The position numbers and the translations under genes were made by a program. The notes under the pieces are model-generated. The model was not told the origin of the DNA, searched no databases, and saw nothing but the letters and a program-made list of their open reading frames with translations. This document shows, in pieces, positions 9,680 to 20,161 of a DNA stretch of 64,000 bases. This stretch comes from Motiliproteus sp965230185 (GTDB taxonomy: Bacteria; Pseudomonadota; Gammaproteobacteria; Pseudomonadales; Balneatricaceae), in the NCBI GenBank assembly GCA_965230185.1, contig OZ245995.1, positions 3,720,001-3,784,000 of the forward strand, read 5' to 3'. Position 1 is the stretch's first letter, and every line of letters begins with the position of its first letter.

Positions 9680-10681
9680 ATGAACGAACAGTATGTCCGG
9701 GGCACCGCAGCGCACTCCCCGACGAAGTTATCTGTCTTTGACTGGGTCGACACCCATCATCGCATGCTGCTGAAGACTTATGATCGACTGGTCATCACAC
9801 CGGATCGTAAAGAAATTTCCCGCTGCCTCTATCTCGCTCATCAGATTCAGAACGCCTGCCATGATCACAGCGACGCAATCCTGGCCGCTCTGCACCTGAA
9901 CCGAAATCCCAGGTACCAGTACGTCAAGGAACTCTTTGCAGCCGTAATCTGCGAACTGCTGGGCAGAGAAGCAGGGATGACTTCAAACTCCCGCCTGTTG
10001 CTGATGTGCGCGGCCCTGACCCAGGATCTTGCCATGCTGGACCTGCAGGACAGCAAACTGGATCATCAGCGGACACCACTCAGCGACGGCCAGCGCCGGG
10101 TCATCAACAAGCACGCCACCGCTACCCGACAGCTGCTGCAAAAAGCCGGGCTGCGGGACCATATCTGGCTGAACGCTGTCGAACAGCACCATGAGCGTAT
10201 TGACGGCAATGGCTATCCACATGGCCTCAGCGGTGACCAGATCTCCATTGAAGCCAGGATCCTGGCTCTGGCAGATATTTATGTAGCCATGCTTCGCCCC
10301 CGCGGTGACCAGTTACCACGGCTGCCCAGGGATGTGCTGAAAGAGATCTTTCTGGTACGGGGAGAGCAGGTTGATGCAACTCTGGCCAGAGACCTGATCA
10401 GCGTGCTGGGTCTGTATCCCCCCGGAAGCTGGGTCAGGCTCGCCAGCGGAGAGACCGGTATCGTGGTACACCGGGGCGAAAATCATCAGTTTCCCAGAGT
10501 GTCCGCCACCATCTCCGGCGACAACGAGTATTTCCCGGAAGGACAGCTGCGGGATACCAGCATTCGCGACTGCAGCATTCTCGAGATGATTCCGGCTCCC
10601 TTCCATTTCGATTTAGGTGCTATCCTCAGTAGAATGTGGCCGGAAATACCGGTCCAGAAACGCCGGGCCGAGTCCCGGTGA
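9680..10681 (+). CDS. HD-GYP-like protein with altered metal ligands
   Basis: The C-terminal half carries the HD-GYP signature HHERIDGNGYPHGLSGDQ (H170, H171, E172, GYP 178-180), the mark of c-di-GMP phosphodiesterases. Other ligand positions are changed: the usual LLHDIGK motif reads LTQDLAML, with Q115 in place of the first His. The usual AD-x2-DA motif reads ADIYVAM, with V202 in place of Asp. H145 is retained. The N-terminal 100 residues have no domain I recognise. The enzyme may therefore be inactive or altered, serving as a c-di-GMP binder. A GGGGG site precedes the ATG. The gene stops 26 bases before the hemerythrin start, so the two are probably cotranscribed. Confidence 0.8.
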   Translation: MNEQYVRGTAAHSPTKLSVFDWVDTHHRMLLKTYDRLVITPDRKEISRCLYLAHQIQNACHDHSDAILAALHLNRNPRYQYVKELFAAVICELLGREAGMTSNSRLLLMCAALTQDLAMLDLQDSKLDHQRTPLSDGQRRVINKHATATRQLLQKAGLRDHIWLNAVEQHHERIDGNGYPHGLSGDQISIEARILALADIYVAMLRPRGDQLPRLPRDVLKEIFLVRGEQVDATLARDLISVLGLYPPGSWVRLASGETGIVVHRGENHQFPRVSATISGDNEYFPEGQLRDTSIRDCSILEMIPAPFHFDLGAILSRMWPEIPVQKRRAESR

Positions 10682-10707
10682 CAGCCATCGGCCAGGAGGC
10701 TTACGAG

Positions 10708-11112
10708 ATGCGCCCGTTAAGGTTTGAACCCTTTTTACGCCTGGGAATCAGCCAGATCGACCAGCAACATGAAGAACTGGTAGAGATGATTAACGAAACC
10801 CAGAACATAGTACTGAATCACCGGGATCCAGCTGATCTGATACCGATCCTGAACCGCATGAACGACTTCGCAATTCGTCATTTCACCACCGAAGAGGAAC
10901 TGATGCGCGAGTTCAGTTATCCCGGACTGGCGGACCATAAACAGCAACACGATATCTCCCTGACCCGGGCATTCGGATTTGACGGCACCCTGCTGGTCTC
11001 GGACCCGGATGCCGGCACGGCCCTGCTGGAGCTGCTGCGCGACTGGCTGCTGGAACATATCGAAGCGGATACCGAAATGGTGGAGTTTCTGAAACAACAG
11101 GGCCTCAGCTGA
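10708..11112 (+). CDS. Bacteriohemerythrin
   Basis: This 134-residue single-domain protein has the complete di-iron ligand set of hemerythrins: H21 (IDQQHEEL), H58 and E62 (HFTTEE), H77 and H81 (HKQQH), and H117 and D121 (HIEAD). Such proteins bind O2 reversibly, and some bind NO. The ATG at 10708 is favoured because AGGAGG lies 9 nt upstream; the longer frame begins inside the preceding gene. Coupling to an HD-GYP-like gene behind an FNR-type box suggests an oxygen-responsive signalling or storage role. A strong terminator follows. Confidence 0.92.
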   Translation: MRPLRFEPFLRLGISQIDQQHEELVEMINETQNIVLNHRDPADLIPILNRMNDFAIRHFTTEEELMREFSYPGLADHKQQHDISLTRAFGFDGTLLVSDPDAGTALLELLRDWLLEHIEADTEMVEFLKQQGLS

Positions 11113-11201
11113 CAACGCCTTCAAGGCCGACCAACACTCAGCAGAGACTCTGGCAACACTTGCAGCCCGGGACGCAACGCATCGGAAAACAGCAGCCAAT
11201 A

Positions 11202-11233
11202 AAAAAGCCACATCAGCGATGACGTGGCTTTTT
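11202..11233. terminator. Bidirectional terminator between hemerythrin and aminotransferase
   Basis: Arms AAAAAGCCAC (11202-11211) and GTGGCTTTTT (11224-11233) form a 10-bp stem with A-run and T-run flanks. The structure can stop transcription from either of the two converging genes. Confidence 0.85.
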
Positions 11234-11279
11234 CAGATATGCCGCGGAATTTACCCAGCAGCAACAGCGACCAGGAAGA

Positions 11280-12467
11280 TCAGCCTTCCAGCGCCGCCTT
11301 GATTCGATCGATCGCATCTTCCAGCACTTTCATGCTGGTGGCGAAAGAGAGACGCATCTGACCGGGGGCACCAAAGGCGGACCCCGGCACCAGCGCCACA
11401 CCCGCTTCATTGAGCAGGAACTCCGCCAGTGCGATGTCATCCTCGAAAGCCGGATTGCTGTCAATCACCTTCTGGAAGCTGGGGAACGCGTAGAACGTGC
11501 CGTCAGCCGGAATACACTCAACGCCTTCGATTGCATTCAGCGCTTCCACCACAAAATCGTGACGCTGCCTGAACGCCACCAGCATCTCCTGGACGCAGTC
11601 CTGGGAACCTTCCAGCGCAGTCTGCGCAGCCACCTGTGAAATAGAAGTCGGGTTGGATGTGCTCTGAGACTGAATCTTCTTCATCGCCCTAATCAGCTTC
11701 TCGGGGCCGGCGGCATAACCGATTCTCCAGCCGGTCATGGAGTAGGCCTTGGAAACACCATTCAGAACAATGGTACGATCGTACAGCTCCGGGCAGGCCA
11801 TCAGGATGTTGCAGAACGGTTCGTCAGACCAGAGGATATGTTCGTACATATCGTCGGTCGCCACCAGCACATGCGGATGCTTCAGCAGCACCTCACCCAA
11901 CGCCTTCAGCTCGTCACGGCTGTAGGCCACACCCGTAGGGTTGGAAGGACTGTTCAGTACCACCAGCCTGGTCTTAGGAGTGATCGCCATTTCCAGCTGC
12001 TCAGGGGTCAGTTTGAATCGCTGCTCCTGAGTGGTACGGATGATCACAGGAATCCCATCAGACACCGCAACCATGTCCGGGTAGGATACCCAGTAAGGGG
12101 CCGGAATAATTACTTCATCACCGGCATTGATCAGCGCCAGCGACAGGTTAAAGAAGCTCTGCTTACCACCACAGGAAACCAGAATCTGCTCAGGTGCATA
12201 GCGAAGCTCGTTATCGCGCTCCAGTTTAGCGATAATAGCTTTTTTGAGTGCAGGCGTGCCGTCAACAGCGGTGTACTTTGTGAAGCCATCATTCAGAGCC
12301 TGAATCGCTGCGGCCTTAATGTGCTCCGGGGTGTCGAAATCAGGCTCACCGGCCCCCAGACCAATAATGTCTTTGCCCGCCGCGCGAAGTTCTGCCGCAC
12401 GGTTGGTGACGGCGAGAGTGGGAGATGGCTTGATGTTATTTACGCGGTCTGAGAGTTGCACGTCCAA
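11280..12467 (-). CDS. Class I pyridoxal-phosphate aminotransferase (aspartate type)
   Basis: The 395-residue enzyme belongs to the AspC/AatA-type subgroup that transfers amino groups between aspartate (or aromatic amino acids, or prephenate) and 2-oxoglutarate in the cytosol. Visible motifs are GLGAGEPDFDTPEHI near the N-terminus, NSPSNPTG, and the PLP lysine in NGVSKAYSMTGWRIGY at about residue 237, with a terminal LSFATS arginine-binding region. The start is a TTG; AGAGGA lies 7 nt upstream, and the GTG two codons later is too far from it. It is divergent from uvrB with about 140 bases between. Confidence 0.9.
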   Translation of the reverse strand: MDVQLSDRVNNIKPSPTLAVTNRAAELRAAGKDIIGLGAGEPDFDTPEHIKAAAIQALNDGFTKYTAVDGTPALKKAIIAKLERDNELRYAPEQILVSCGGKQSFFNLSLALINAGDEVIIPAPYWVSYPDMVAVSDGIPVIIRTTQEQRFKLTPEQLEMAITPKTRLVVLNSPSNPTGVAYSRDELKALGEVLLKHPHVLVATDDMYEHILWSDEPFCNILMACPELYDRTIVLNGVSKAYSMTGWRIGYAAGPEKLIRAMKKIQSQSTSNPTSISQVAAQTALEGSQDCVQEMLVAFRQRHDFVVEALNAIEGVECIPADGTFYAFPSFQKVIDSNPAFEDDIALAEFLLNEAGVALVPGSAFGAPGQMRLSFATSMKVLEDAIDRIKAALEG

Positions 12468-12609
12468 GCTTTTATCCTCTTAATAAAGCTATGTTCAAGG
12501 CAAACTGAATCGGCAGGTCAGGCCACCGAAACTGCGTAGCCGCCCGAGATAACCTGCCATAAGGAAAACTGGCTAATGATAACGGATTTGCAAAGCATCA
12601 GGAATCGAA

Positions 12610-14628
<2,019 letters not shown>

Positions 14629-14765
14629 AACCCAGCAGGTCTGTCTGTGTTGAACAGTAAATGATCAGCGCAGACAAGCCTGAGATATTTTTTTGAAAAT
14701 GAGGGTTGCCAAACAGAAAGGCCGGCTTATAATACGCCCCACGTTCAACGCAGGACGTCACTTGA

Positions 14766-14842
<77 letters not shown>

Positions 14843-14870
14843 GATTAAGCTGTTAAATCAGCGACATAGA

Positions 14871-14897
14871 AGCCCAAGCATCGTCTTGGGCTTTTTT
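14871..14897 (+). terminator. Terminator after tRNA-Val
   Basis: Arms AGCCCAAG (14871-14878) and CTTGGGCT (14885-14892) are followed by a T-run. It ends the tRNA transcript 30 bases past the CCA. A related structure follows the attR copy (about 44200-44227). Confidence 0.85.
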
Positions 14898-14907
14898 GTT
14901 TTTGGGC

Positions 14908-14927
14908 GTGTGACCACAATGTGACCA
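14908..14927 (+). repeat. Left-end arm-type repeat pair
   Basis: GTGTGACCA and ATGTGACCA are separated by 2 bases, just inside attL. The same pair with the same spacing and orientation occurs at 43975-43994 inside attR. Integrase or excisionase arm-binding sites are the likeliest role. Confidence 0.6.
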
Positions 14928-16083
14928 CGCTGAGCCGCATAACTTTCCAGCCACAGCGACTTCCCTTTCGGCGGCTTCTCTATTTGGATGTGATTGTCGA
15001 CAGCAATAGAACCCTATGCCGCATACAGTAGCGTGTATGCTGGTGGAGATCCTCTCCTGAAAAGACTTTGCAATCAATTCAGCTCAACCGAGCAGCAGGC
15101 TCGAGTACCGATACAAAAACCTGGAATCCTCTACGGTCAAGGAGGTTACAAAGAAGTCGATGTAACGCTTCTTACCGGCACTTTATAACTACCGTACGCA
15201 GAACCCACAGAGGTGCTCCTCAATTGGCATAACAAGATTCGTCAGCTAATAACGAAGGTTTCTATGAACCTAGACTCAACAAAGCCAGCCCTGAACACAC
15301 AAAACAGGTTCCCTTTTCTGTATCAATGCCAATCCTCCCTTCCGGAATAATCATATCGCTTAAATTCTACAAACTCGGGGAAAAGGAGAATATTCAGGAC
15401 TATGTCCCTACATGGTTTTACTCTTCTTGTCGGAAGCCACCAATCCTAAAAATTTTTTGGCAAATTTTCTGCGGGGAGATAAAACGCTGATGCTGAAACG
15501 GCGGTGTACATGCAACTCTGATGCTCCTGAGATCGCGGAAGAAGGGTCATGGACCCAAATGACCAGCAGGCGACCGAAACCCATTGGGATCGTATTCAGA
15601 AAAATGGCGGCATGCTATCGCGGGACGATAGGTTTGCGTCCGTGGTAAATACCCAGTGGAGCCATTGCCTTCGAAGCCCCCTTTATCAAGATTTCTGAAC
15701 TGGATAAAAAGAATGTTAAGGATCAACGCCGAATCATAAGAGCCAGTCGCTACTAGCCAAAGACTCTCCATTATTGAAGTTAGAAAGCGGACGAGAATTA
15801 GACGATCCAGAGTGCCTGCTAGTGGCAACTCATTGCGGCTTTGCAGACGAAGGCCTTCCTAACACCAAGGCCTGATCTGATTTCTCCCATATCGACTTAG
15901 CAGCCATAATGCCCCCCCCCTGCCTATCAACTCGCTCGTAGCCCGCCGGGTAGCAGGAGCGGACATGCTATAGGTTGCAGCAGCTAACACAGTAGTACCA
16001 TAAATCACGGAACAAAATTAGCCATTACTAATCAATATAAGCGAAATTCAAATTCTGAGTGTGAGTGATCAAGGAGAACTCTC
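14928..16083. other. Island left end: decayed DNA without an intact gene
   Basis: This 1.15 kb has only short frames with no ribosome sites. Two pieces look like former coding sequence: a plus-strand frame around 15660-15755 reading GAIAFEAPFIKISELDKK and then running to a stop, and another at about 15775-15872 reading LDDPECLLVATHCGFADEG. I recognise neither. A run of nine C residues lies at 15912-15920. The block looks like remnants of an earlier cargo gene. Confidence 0.4.
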
Positions 16084-16623
16084 ATGAAAACCAAACGACT
16101 GTTAGTAGCAGGGTTGGTATCCGCTATAGGCCTGACCGCGGTTGTTGGCTTCGCAGCCCCAGAATGGCGTCCCAGCATCATGAGCATGATGGGAGGCCAC
16201 GGTATGATGGGGGGAGGATATCACGGCCAGCATATGATGAAGGGACAGGGCATGATGGGCCGCTCCGGAGGCATGATGCCCGGGCAAATGCCAATGGGGA
16301 TGTCTGCGATGACCGACCAGCTGAATCAACTTGAAGCCAGACTCGATCTGAATAGCGGCCAGAAGGTGTTGTGGGAGGAATTCCAGAAAGTAGCTGAAAG
16401 CCAGGCAGAATCAATGCAAGAACATCATCGGGTGATGTTTAAGCAGTTTCAGAACAGTCAGCAAATGACATTGCCTGAACGCATCAATCAGCACACACAA
16501 CTGATGGGACAACGTTTCTCCAGTATGACTACTTTTGCCAATGCCCTGAAAAAACTCTACCAGGGCTTAGATCCTCAGCAGCAGAAAATACTGGACCAGA
16601 ACCAGTTTATGGGAGGTATGTAA
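16084..16623 (+). CDS. Met-rich Spy/CpxP-like periplasmic protein
   Basis: This 179-residue exported protein has an N-terminal signal (MKTKRLLVAGLVSAIGLTAVVGFA). It is followed by a Met/Gly/His-rich segment (about 32-78, repeated MMGG, GMMG and HMMKGQGMM) and a helical domain. The helical part resembles the Spy/CpxP (LTxxQ) fold, though the motif here is weak. The Met-rich part suggests Cu(I) or silver binding in the periplasm. AAGGAG lies 8 nt before the ATG. It is the first cargo gene from the left and converges with another Spy-like gene. The metal role is inferred from composition and island context. Confidence 0.75.
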   Translation: MKTKRLLVAGLVSAIGLTAVVGFAAPEWRPSIMSMMGGHGMMGGGYHGQHMMKGQGMMGRSGGMMPGQMPMGMSAMTDQLNQLEARLDLNSGQKVLWEEFQKVAESQAESMQEHHRVMFKQFQNSQQMTLPERINQHTQLMGQRFSSMTTFANALKKLYQGLDPQQQKILDQNQFMGGM

Positions 16624-16694
16624 TCCCGGGAGCGAACCGGTAGTTCCAGAAGCCGCCAGCTGATGAGCGGCTGACGGAATCCTACATAGCAGCC

Positions 16695-16764
16695 AAAGCA
16701 GCGGGATGTTTGTATTCAGGTCTCTTCAGAATCTCTGGCTATTCGAAAACGAACCCGCTGCTTT
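16695..16764. repeat. Long-loop inverted repeat between convergent genes
   Basis: Perfect 11-bp arms AAAGCAGCGGG (16695-16705) and CCCGCTGCTTT (16754-16764) enclose 48 bases. A smaller AGCCGC/GCGGCT hairpin lies just before (16651-16672). Together they could terminate the two converging transcripts, but neither has a long T-run. Confidence 0.5.
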
Positions 16765-16803
16765 CTGATTGCCATCTGAACGGCACGGAACTCACCACAA
16801 AAG

Positions 16804-17340
16804 CTAATGCCCGTGATGTTGATCACCATCTCCGGCATATCCGCGAAGCCTGTTATAGGAGGCAATCTGGTGGTCAGATAACAGCCTGATTGCTTTCAGG
16901 TGGGTATAAAGGTGTTCATACCTGAGTTCGGCTAATGCGTCGGCACTGCTGTCGATCAGTGTTTTCAGTGTGGTCTGATCAATTGTTTTATTTCGAAACG
17001 CCTCCTCCAGCCGCCGCTCAGCTATCAGGTATCGCTCTCCCTCAGCAATGGCCTGAGCCTTCATTTCGCCAAACAGACGTTCCATTTCCGATCGTTGCTC
17101 ATCGGTAATTCCCAGCTCTTCCGCCATATCCAGCACATGACGGGGCCCCGGGTATCCGTTAAGCTCCGCAGCCTTTGCCAGCCCCCAGCCTTTGCCGTTC
17201 TGAATCGCAGCGAGGTCTTCATCGGAAAGGCTTTTGATCTTTCGCTGTTCCTGACCGATGTAATCAGAGCGGTAATCGGCGGCGTAGATGCAGGGAGAAA
17301 TCAGGGTGGTCATAACCAGTGCAGTAATTAGCAGTTTCAT
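16804..17340 (-). CDS. Spy/CpxP-family periplasmic metal-stress protein
   Basis: This is a 178-residue exported protein with a signal peptide ending near IYA-AD. Its helical domain has GYPGPRHVLDMAEELGITDEQRSEMERLFGEM, a periplasmic adaptor (CpxP/Spy/ZraP-like) pattern seen in metal-resistance islands, and it ends in a His-rich tail (DQHHGH). Such proteins act as periplasmic chaperones or metal-sensing adaptors. A GGAA site precedes the ATG. The gene is divergent from the Crp/Fnr-type regulator, and the shared 90-base gap contains a regulator-like palindrome. Confidence 0.75.
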   Translation of the reverse strand: MKLLITALVMTTLISPCIYAADYRSDYIGQEQRKIKSLSDEDLAAIQNGKGWGLAKAAELNGYPGPRHVLDMAEELGITDEQRSEMERLFGEMKAQAIAEGERYLIAERRLEEAFRNKTIDQTTLKTLIDSSADALAELRYEHLYTHLKAIRLLSDHQIASYNRLRGYAGDGDQHHGH

Positions 17341-17395
17341 GGGAGTTTCCAGTCGCTGTTTTTCTTATACTCTGGAGCCTGAACGCCCCTACACA

Positions 17396-17411
17396 TATGA
17401 TTCAAATCATA
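17396..17411. promoter_or_regulatory. Crp/Fnr-type palindrome in the divergent promoter
   Basis: TATGATT-CA-AATCATA is a perfect palindrome. Read as ATGAT-N4-ATCAT (17397-17410) it has FNR/CRP-like half sites. It lies 20 bases before the regulator start and about 55 bases before the divergent Spy-family start, a natural place for autoregulation. Confidence 0.6.
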
Positions 17412-17430
17412 CGGTCAGCAGGAATATCTG

Positions 17431-18033
17431 ATGCAACCACCCTTTACTCAGTGGCTCAACGAACAGTTGCAGGCTGATGAAGACAAAGAAGTCAGTCGTG
17501 GCGATCTGCTGTTTCGTACCGGACAACCAGTCACCAGACTTTACCTGCTCGCGAGCGGTGAAATACACCTCGTACGACCCTTAAGCCATGGCAGTATCCT
17601 GACTATCCACCGGACTCTGCCTGGATGCCTGGTAGCAGAAGCCTCCTTGTACGCTGCAAATTACCATTGCGATGCTTTGGCTCTGCGTGATTCTCAACTT
17701 TTCGGCTATGACCGGCAGAGGGTGCTACAACAGCTACGCTCCCACCCGGACTTTGCTGAACGTCTCTCTGCGCACCTGGCTGGAGAGGTCCTCGCATTAC
17801 GAACAAAACTGGAACTGGCGCATATCCAGTCGGCTGACGAACGCCTGCTGACATGGATCCAGTTACAGCTGGCCCCTCAATCTGCCACCCTGATCATCGA
17901 TCGCCCGCTCAAGAGCATTGCCTCAGAGCTGGGACTGGCCCATGAAACACTATACCGTAGCCTGAAGCACCTTGAGGACCGACAGCGAATCCGGCGAGAA
18001 TCGGGAAAGATCATCATTCTGCCGGAAAAGTAA
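17431..18033 (+). CDS. Crp/Fnr-family transcriptional regulator
   Basis: The 200-residue protein has an N-terminal cyclic-nucleotide-binding-like beta barrel (SRGDLLFRTGQPVTRLYLLASGEIHLVRP) and a long dimerisation helix. The C-terminal winged helix carries the recognition segment KSIASELGLAHETLYRSLKHLEDRQRI. The HETLYR signature is common in Crp/Fnr regulators that are not classical FNR. There is no N-terminal cysteine cluster for an Fe-S centre; the only cysteines are in SLYAANYHCDA and PGCLVAE. Ligand and signal are unknown. Position beside two Spy-like genes and before metal-binding genes suggests it controls the island's metal response. Confidence 0.85.
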   Translation: MQPPFTQWLNEQLQADEDKEVSRGDLLFRTGQPVTRLYLLASGEIHLVRPLSHGSILTIHRTLPGCLVAEASLYAANYHCDALALRDSQLFGYDRQRVLQQLRSHPDFAERLSAHLAGEVLALRTKLELAHIQSADERLLTWIQLQLAPQSATLIIDRPLKSIASELGLAHETLYRSLKHLEDRQRIRRESGKIIILPEK

Positions 18034-18209
18034 ACAGAGACAATCCAGAATACGATGTTCTGTTGCAAGTGGCACAGGTGAAATTGATCGAGCTCATACT
18101 GAGGTTGTGACTATCGGGATGATCCACCTCGGATCTTTTTTTGAGCGGAACTTTACCGGGAATTCCTTATCCCACCAGCAGAATTCGGAATAATAGAGCA
18201 ACCAAAACG

Positions 18210-18581
18210 ATGAAAGTTAATAGTGTCGGGATAGCCTGGCTGACAGCGATAATCTTTCTCGCTGGGCAGGCCCATGGGCTTACTATGGACGTGTCCATGG
18301 GCCAAAATTCCCCCGCTACGCAATCTATTGTCGAAGTTATCGATGTCGGTACCTCCGCTGACACAAGCTCTGTGCCACTTACCTCCGGCTGCACAATTCT
18401 GTCAGCGGACTGCGCAACGGCAGACTCCAGTTGCTCGATTACCTGCAATGCCCTGACCCCACTGGCCGAACATTCCAGAGCCTTAGAAGTAATTCACCAC
18501 CGTCCTGCCATCAGTGCCTATAGTACGGCCGTCACTGAAGCACTACTACCTCGCCCCTACCATCCTCCAAAACTACGCTGA
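18210..18581 (+). CDS. Small exported Cys-rich protein (island paralogue 1)
   Basis: The likely start is the ATG at 18210, giving 123 residues beginning with a signal peptide (MKVNSVGIAWLTAIIFLAGQAHG). The mature part has four cysteines spaced C-x6-C-x6-C-x3-C (GCTILSADCATADSSCSITC) and a Pro-rich tail ending PYHPPKLR. The same plan recurs in the island proteins at 30087-30443 and 33972-34370. I do not recognise a named family; such proteins are often found near copper and cytochrome genes. A metal-binding or redox role is inferred only from the cysteines and context. The ribosome site is weak, so the start is uncertain. Confidence 0.6.
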   Translation: MKVNSVGIAWLTAIIFLAGQAHGLTMDVSMGQNSPATQSIVEVIDVGTSADTSSVPLTSGCTILSADCATADSSCSITCNALTPLAEHSRALEVIHHRPAISAYSTAVTEALLPRPYHPPKLR

Positions 18582-18640
18582 TCCTTAAGCGCCGGACCGC
18601 TGCGCCATTATACACCGCCACTTTATGCTGATTCTCTGAT

Positions 18641-18654
18641 TTGACTTCAATCAT
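18641..18654 (+). promoter_or_regulatory. FNR/CRP-like box upstream of the HMA-like gene
   Basis: TTGAC-TTCA-ATCAT resembles both the FNR consensus (two mismatches) and the palindrome at 17397-17410. It lies 62 bases before the start at 18716. The island Crp/Fnr regulator is the natural candidate to bind both sites. Confidence 0.45.
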
Positions 18655-18715
18655 GGGGTAGCGGTCCATACATAGCCCCAGTCTCCAGATCAAATATAAT
18701 CAGCGAGTTCGCACT

Positions 18716-19081
18716 ATGACCAAAACTAAGGATACAACGTCCAGTTCAGACGCTTTCATCAATTGTCGAAAACTGTTACTGGAGCAGCAGAATGCCGACG
18801 CGGTCATTGTCCGCCTGGATCAGCTTCCAGGGATGCAACAGGTATGTCTCGAAAAGAACCACAAGCTCATTATCCGATATGACGCCAGCCAACTACAGCT
18901 GGGCCAGGTCCTGTCAGTTCTGGAGGAGATGGGAGTCCCGCTGGAAAGCAGCCCATGGCAACGTTTTCGTATAGGCTGGTACATTTTCGTCGACCGCAAT
19001 TCCCAGGCCAATGCCCAACGCCGGGATATACACTGCTGTAATAAGCCGCCTGTGATGATCAGGAAAAAAAATGAATTATAG
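18716..19081 (+). CDS. HMA-like protein with C-terminal HCCNKPP motif
   Basis: The 121-residue soluble protein has an HMA-type beta-alpha-beta pattern (VIVRLDQLPGMQQVCLEKNHKLIIRYDASQLQLGQVLSVLEEMG) but lacks the usual CxxC loop. It continues with a conserved-looking W-x2-FRIGWYIFVDRNSQANAQ segment and an adjacent-cysteine tail HCCNKPP. Proteins of this kind accompany MerF-like and heavy-metal genes. Metal transfer could use the tail cysteines instead of a CxxC loop. Its end overlaps the next start by 11 bases, so both are probably translated together. The function is not established. Confidence 0.6.
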   Translation: MTKTKDTTSSSDAFINCRKLLLEQQNADAVIVRLDQLPGMQQVCLEKNHKLIIRYDASQLQLGQVLSVLEEMGVPLESSPWQRFRIGWYIFVDRNSQANAQRRDIHCCNKPPVMIRKKNEL

Positions 19082-19844
19082 AAAATTTGCATTAACCACC
19101 CTGATCTGGTTGTTACCGGTCATCGCTGTCACTCTCGCGTTCGCGCCCTGGGGTGATCTGGAATTCAGCGGAATTGGGACAGGGCTGGTGGAACTCGATC
19201 AGCAGTGGGTGACGGCTTTCGTCACCGAAGCCGGGCTGTTCGGTCCGCTGATGCTGATGGCAATCATGGCTGCAGCAATTTTATTCAGTCCGCTACCCAG
19301 CGCACCGATTGCCATGGCAGCGGGTGCACTCTACGGGCACTACGAGGGCACATTCTATGTATTTGTGGGCTCACTGATCGGATCATCCCTGGCCTTCTGG
19401 ATCGCCCGGAAGCTTGGTTACAACGCCGCAAGGTGCTGGCTACAGCAGCGATTCCCACACTGGGAAACCATGAATCAGACCCGTTTGCTACTGGCGATCA
19501 TGGTATCGAGACTGATTCCGTTTATCTCATTCGACCTGGTGAGCTATGCCGCCGGTATCACCCCGATCGTTTACTGGCGTTTTTTGCTGGCTACCGCAGT
19601 TGGCATTTTCCCCGCCAGTTTTGCCCTCGCCCACCTGGGTGAATCTGCGATGGACCAGTCCCTGCTGATCAACGCCCTGTTCGTCCTGGTGATTGCGCTG
19701 GGTATGTGGCTACTGGGACGAAAAGCCTGGTGGGCGACCATCAAAAAGCAGCCTCGCGCGGAGCTCTCGTCGGCTTCCGGGGACAGCACTGGGAGAGAAC
19801 CTGTTGGAGAAAAGTTAAAGAGAGAGGCAAGAGCTGAACAATGA
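19071..19844 (+). CDS. TVP38/TMEM64-family (VTT domain) membrane protein
   Basis: This 257-residue inner-membrane protein has hydrophobic segments near residues 8-25, 55-80, 90-115, 140-160, 165-190 and 205-220. The VTT/SNARE-associated signatures are visible: LFSPLPSAPIAMAAGALYG, GSLIGSSLAFWIARKLG and SRLIPFISFDLVSYAAGI. Members of the DedA/TVP38 superfamily are lipid scramblases or small-solute transporters, and some sit in mercury- or selenium-linked operons. It overlaps the HMA-like gene, suggesting cooperation in metal handling. It converges with merF. Confidence 0.85.
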   Translation: MNYRKFALTTLIWLLPVIAVTLAFAPWGDLEFSGIGTGLVELDQQWVTAFVTEAGLFGPLMLMAIMAAAILFSPLPSAPIAMAAGALYGHYEGTFYVFVGSLIGSSLAFWIARKLGYNAARCWLQQRFPHWETMNQTRLLLAIMVSRLIPFISFDLVSYAAGITPIVYWRFLLATAVGIFPASFALAHLGESAMDQSLLINALFVLVIALGMWLLGRKAWWATIKKQPRAELSSASGDSTGREPVGEKLKREARAEQ

Positions 19845-19917
19845 TGATTTCCCGGACGCCAGGAGCTTTGTCGCCTGGCTAAACACCGCGATTATTCGCT
19901 GGCCTGCCAGGGAAAGA

Positions 19918-20124
19918 TCAGCTGCGAATCTGACGTGCCACCGCATAAATCGTAATGCAGATGAACACTCCAAGCACGGGCAGCAAAATGTAATCGAGAT
20001 AGCCAACCAGCGAGGAAAGTCCAATCACCCCGAACAGAATAACCAAGACAGGGGTAAAGCAGCACAATGCGGCAATGATACTTCCGATGATACCTGTTGT
20101 GAGTAGCTTTGCAGGTTTTTTCAT
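19918..20124 (-). CDS. merF: MerF-like mercury/metal transport protein
   Basis: This 68-residue membrane protein has two hydrophobic helices. The first contains the vicinal cysteines of MerF (AALCCFTPVLVILFGVIG) and the second is LLPVLGVFICITIYA, with a basic end. MerF carries Hg(II) across the inner membrane to mercuric reductase. The protein is a little shorter than typical MerF (about 80 residues), and the second cysteine pair expected near the cytoplasmic loop is absent. No merA, merR, merT or merP lies in the window. It follows the GDCCVxC gene by 37 bases on the same strand. Mercury may not be the actual substrate. Confidence 0.75.
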   Translation of the reverse strand: MKKPAKLLTTGIIGSIIAALCCFTPVLVILFGVIGLSSLVGYLDYILLPVLGVFICITIYAVARQIRS

Positions 20125-20161
20125 TATTTATCGCCATGGTCTGTAGTCGAGCATAATACCT

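Noticed and set aside
15412..15648. 78-codon frame at the island left end
   Set aside because: No ribosome site, mixed composition; neighbouring frames look equally or more coding-like, so the region is treated as decayed.
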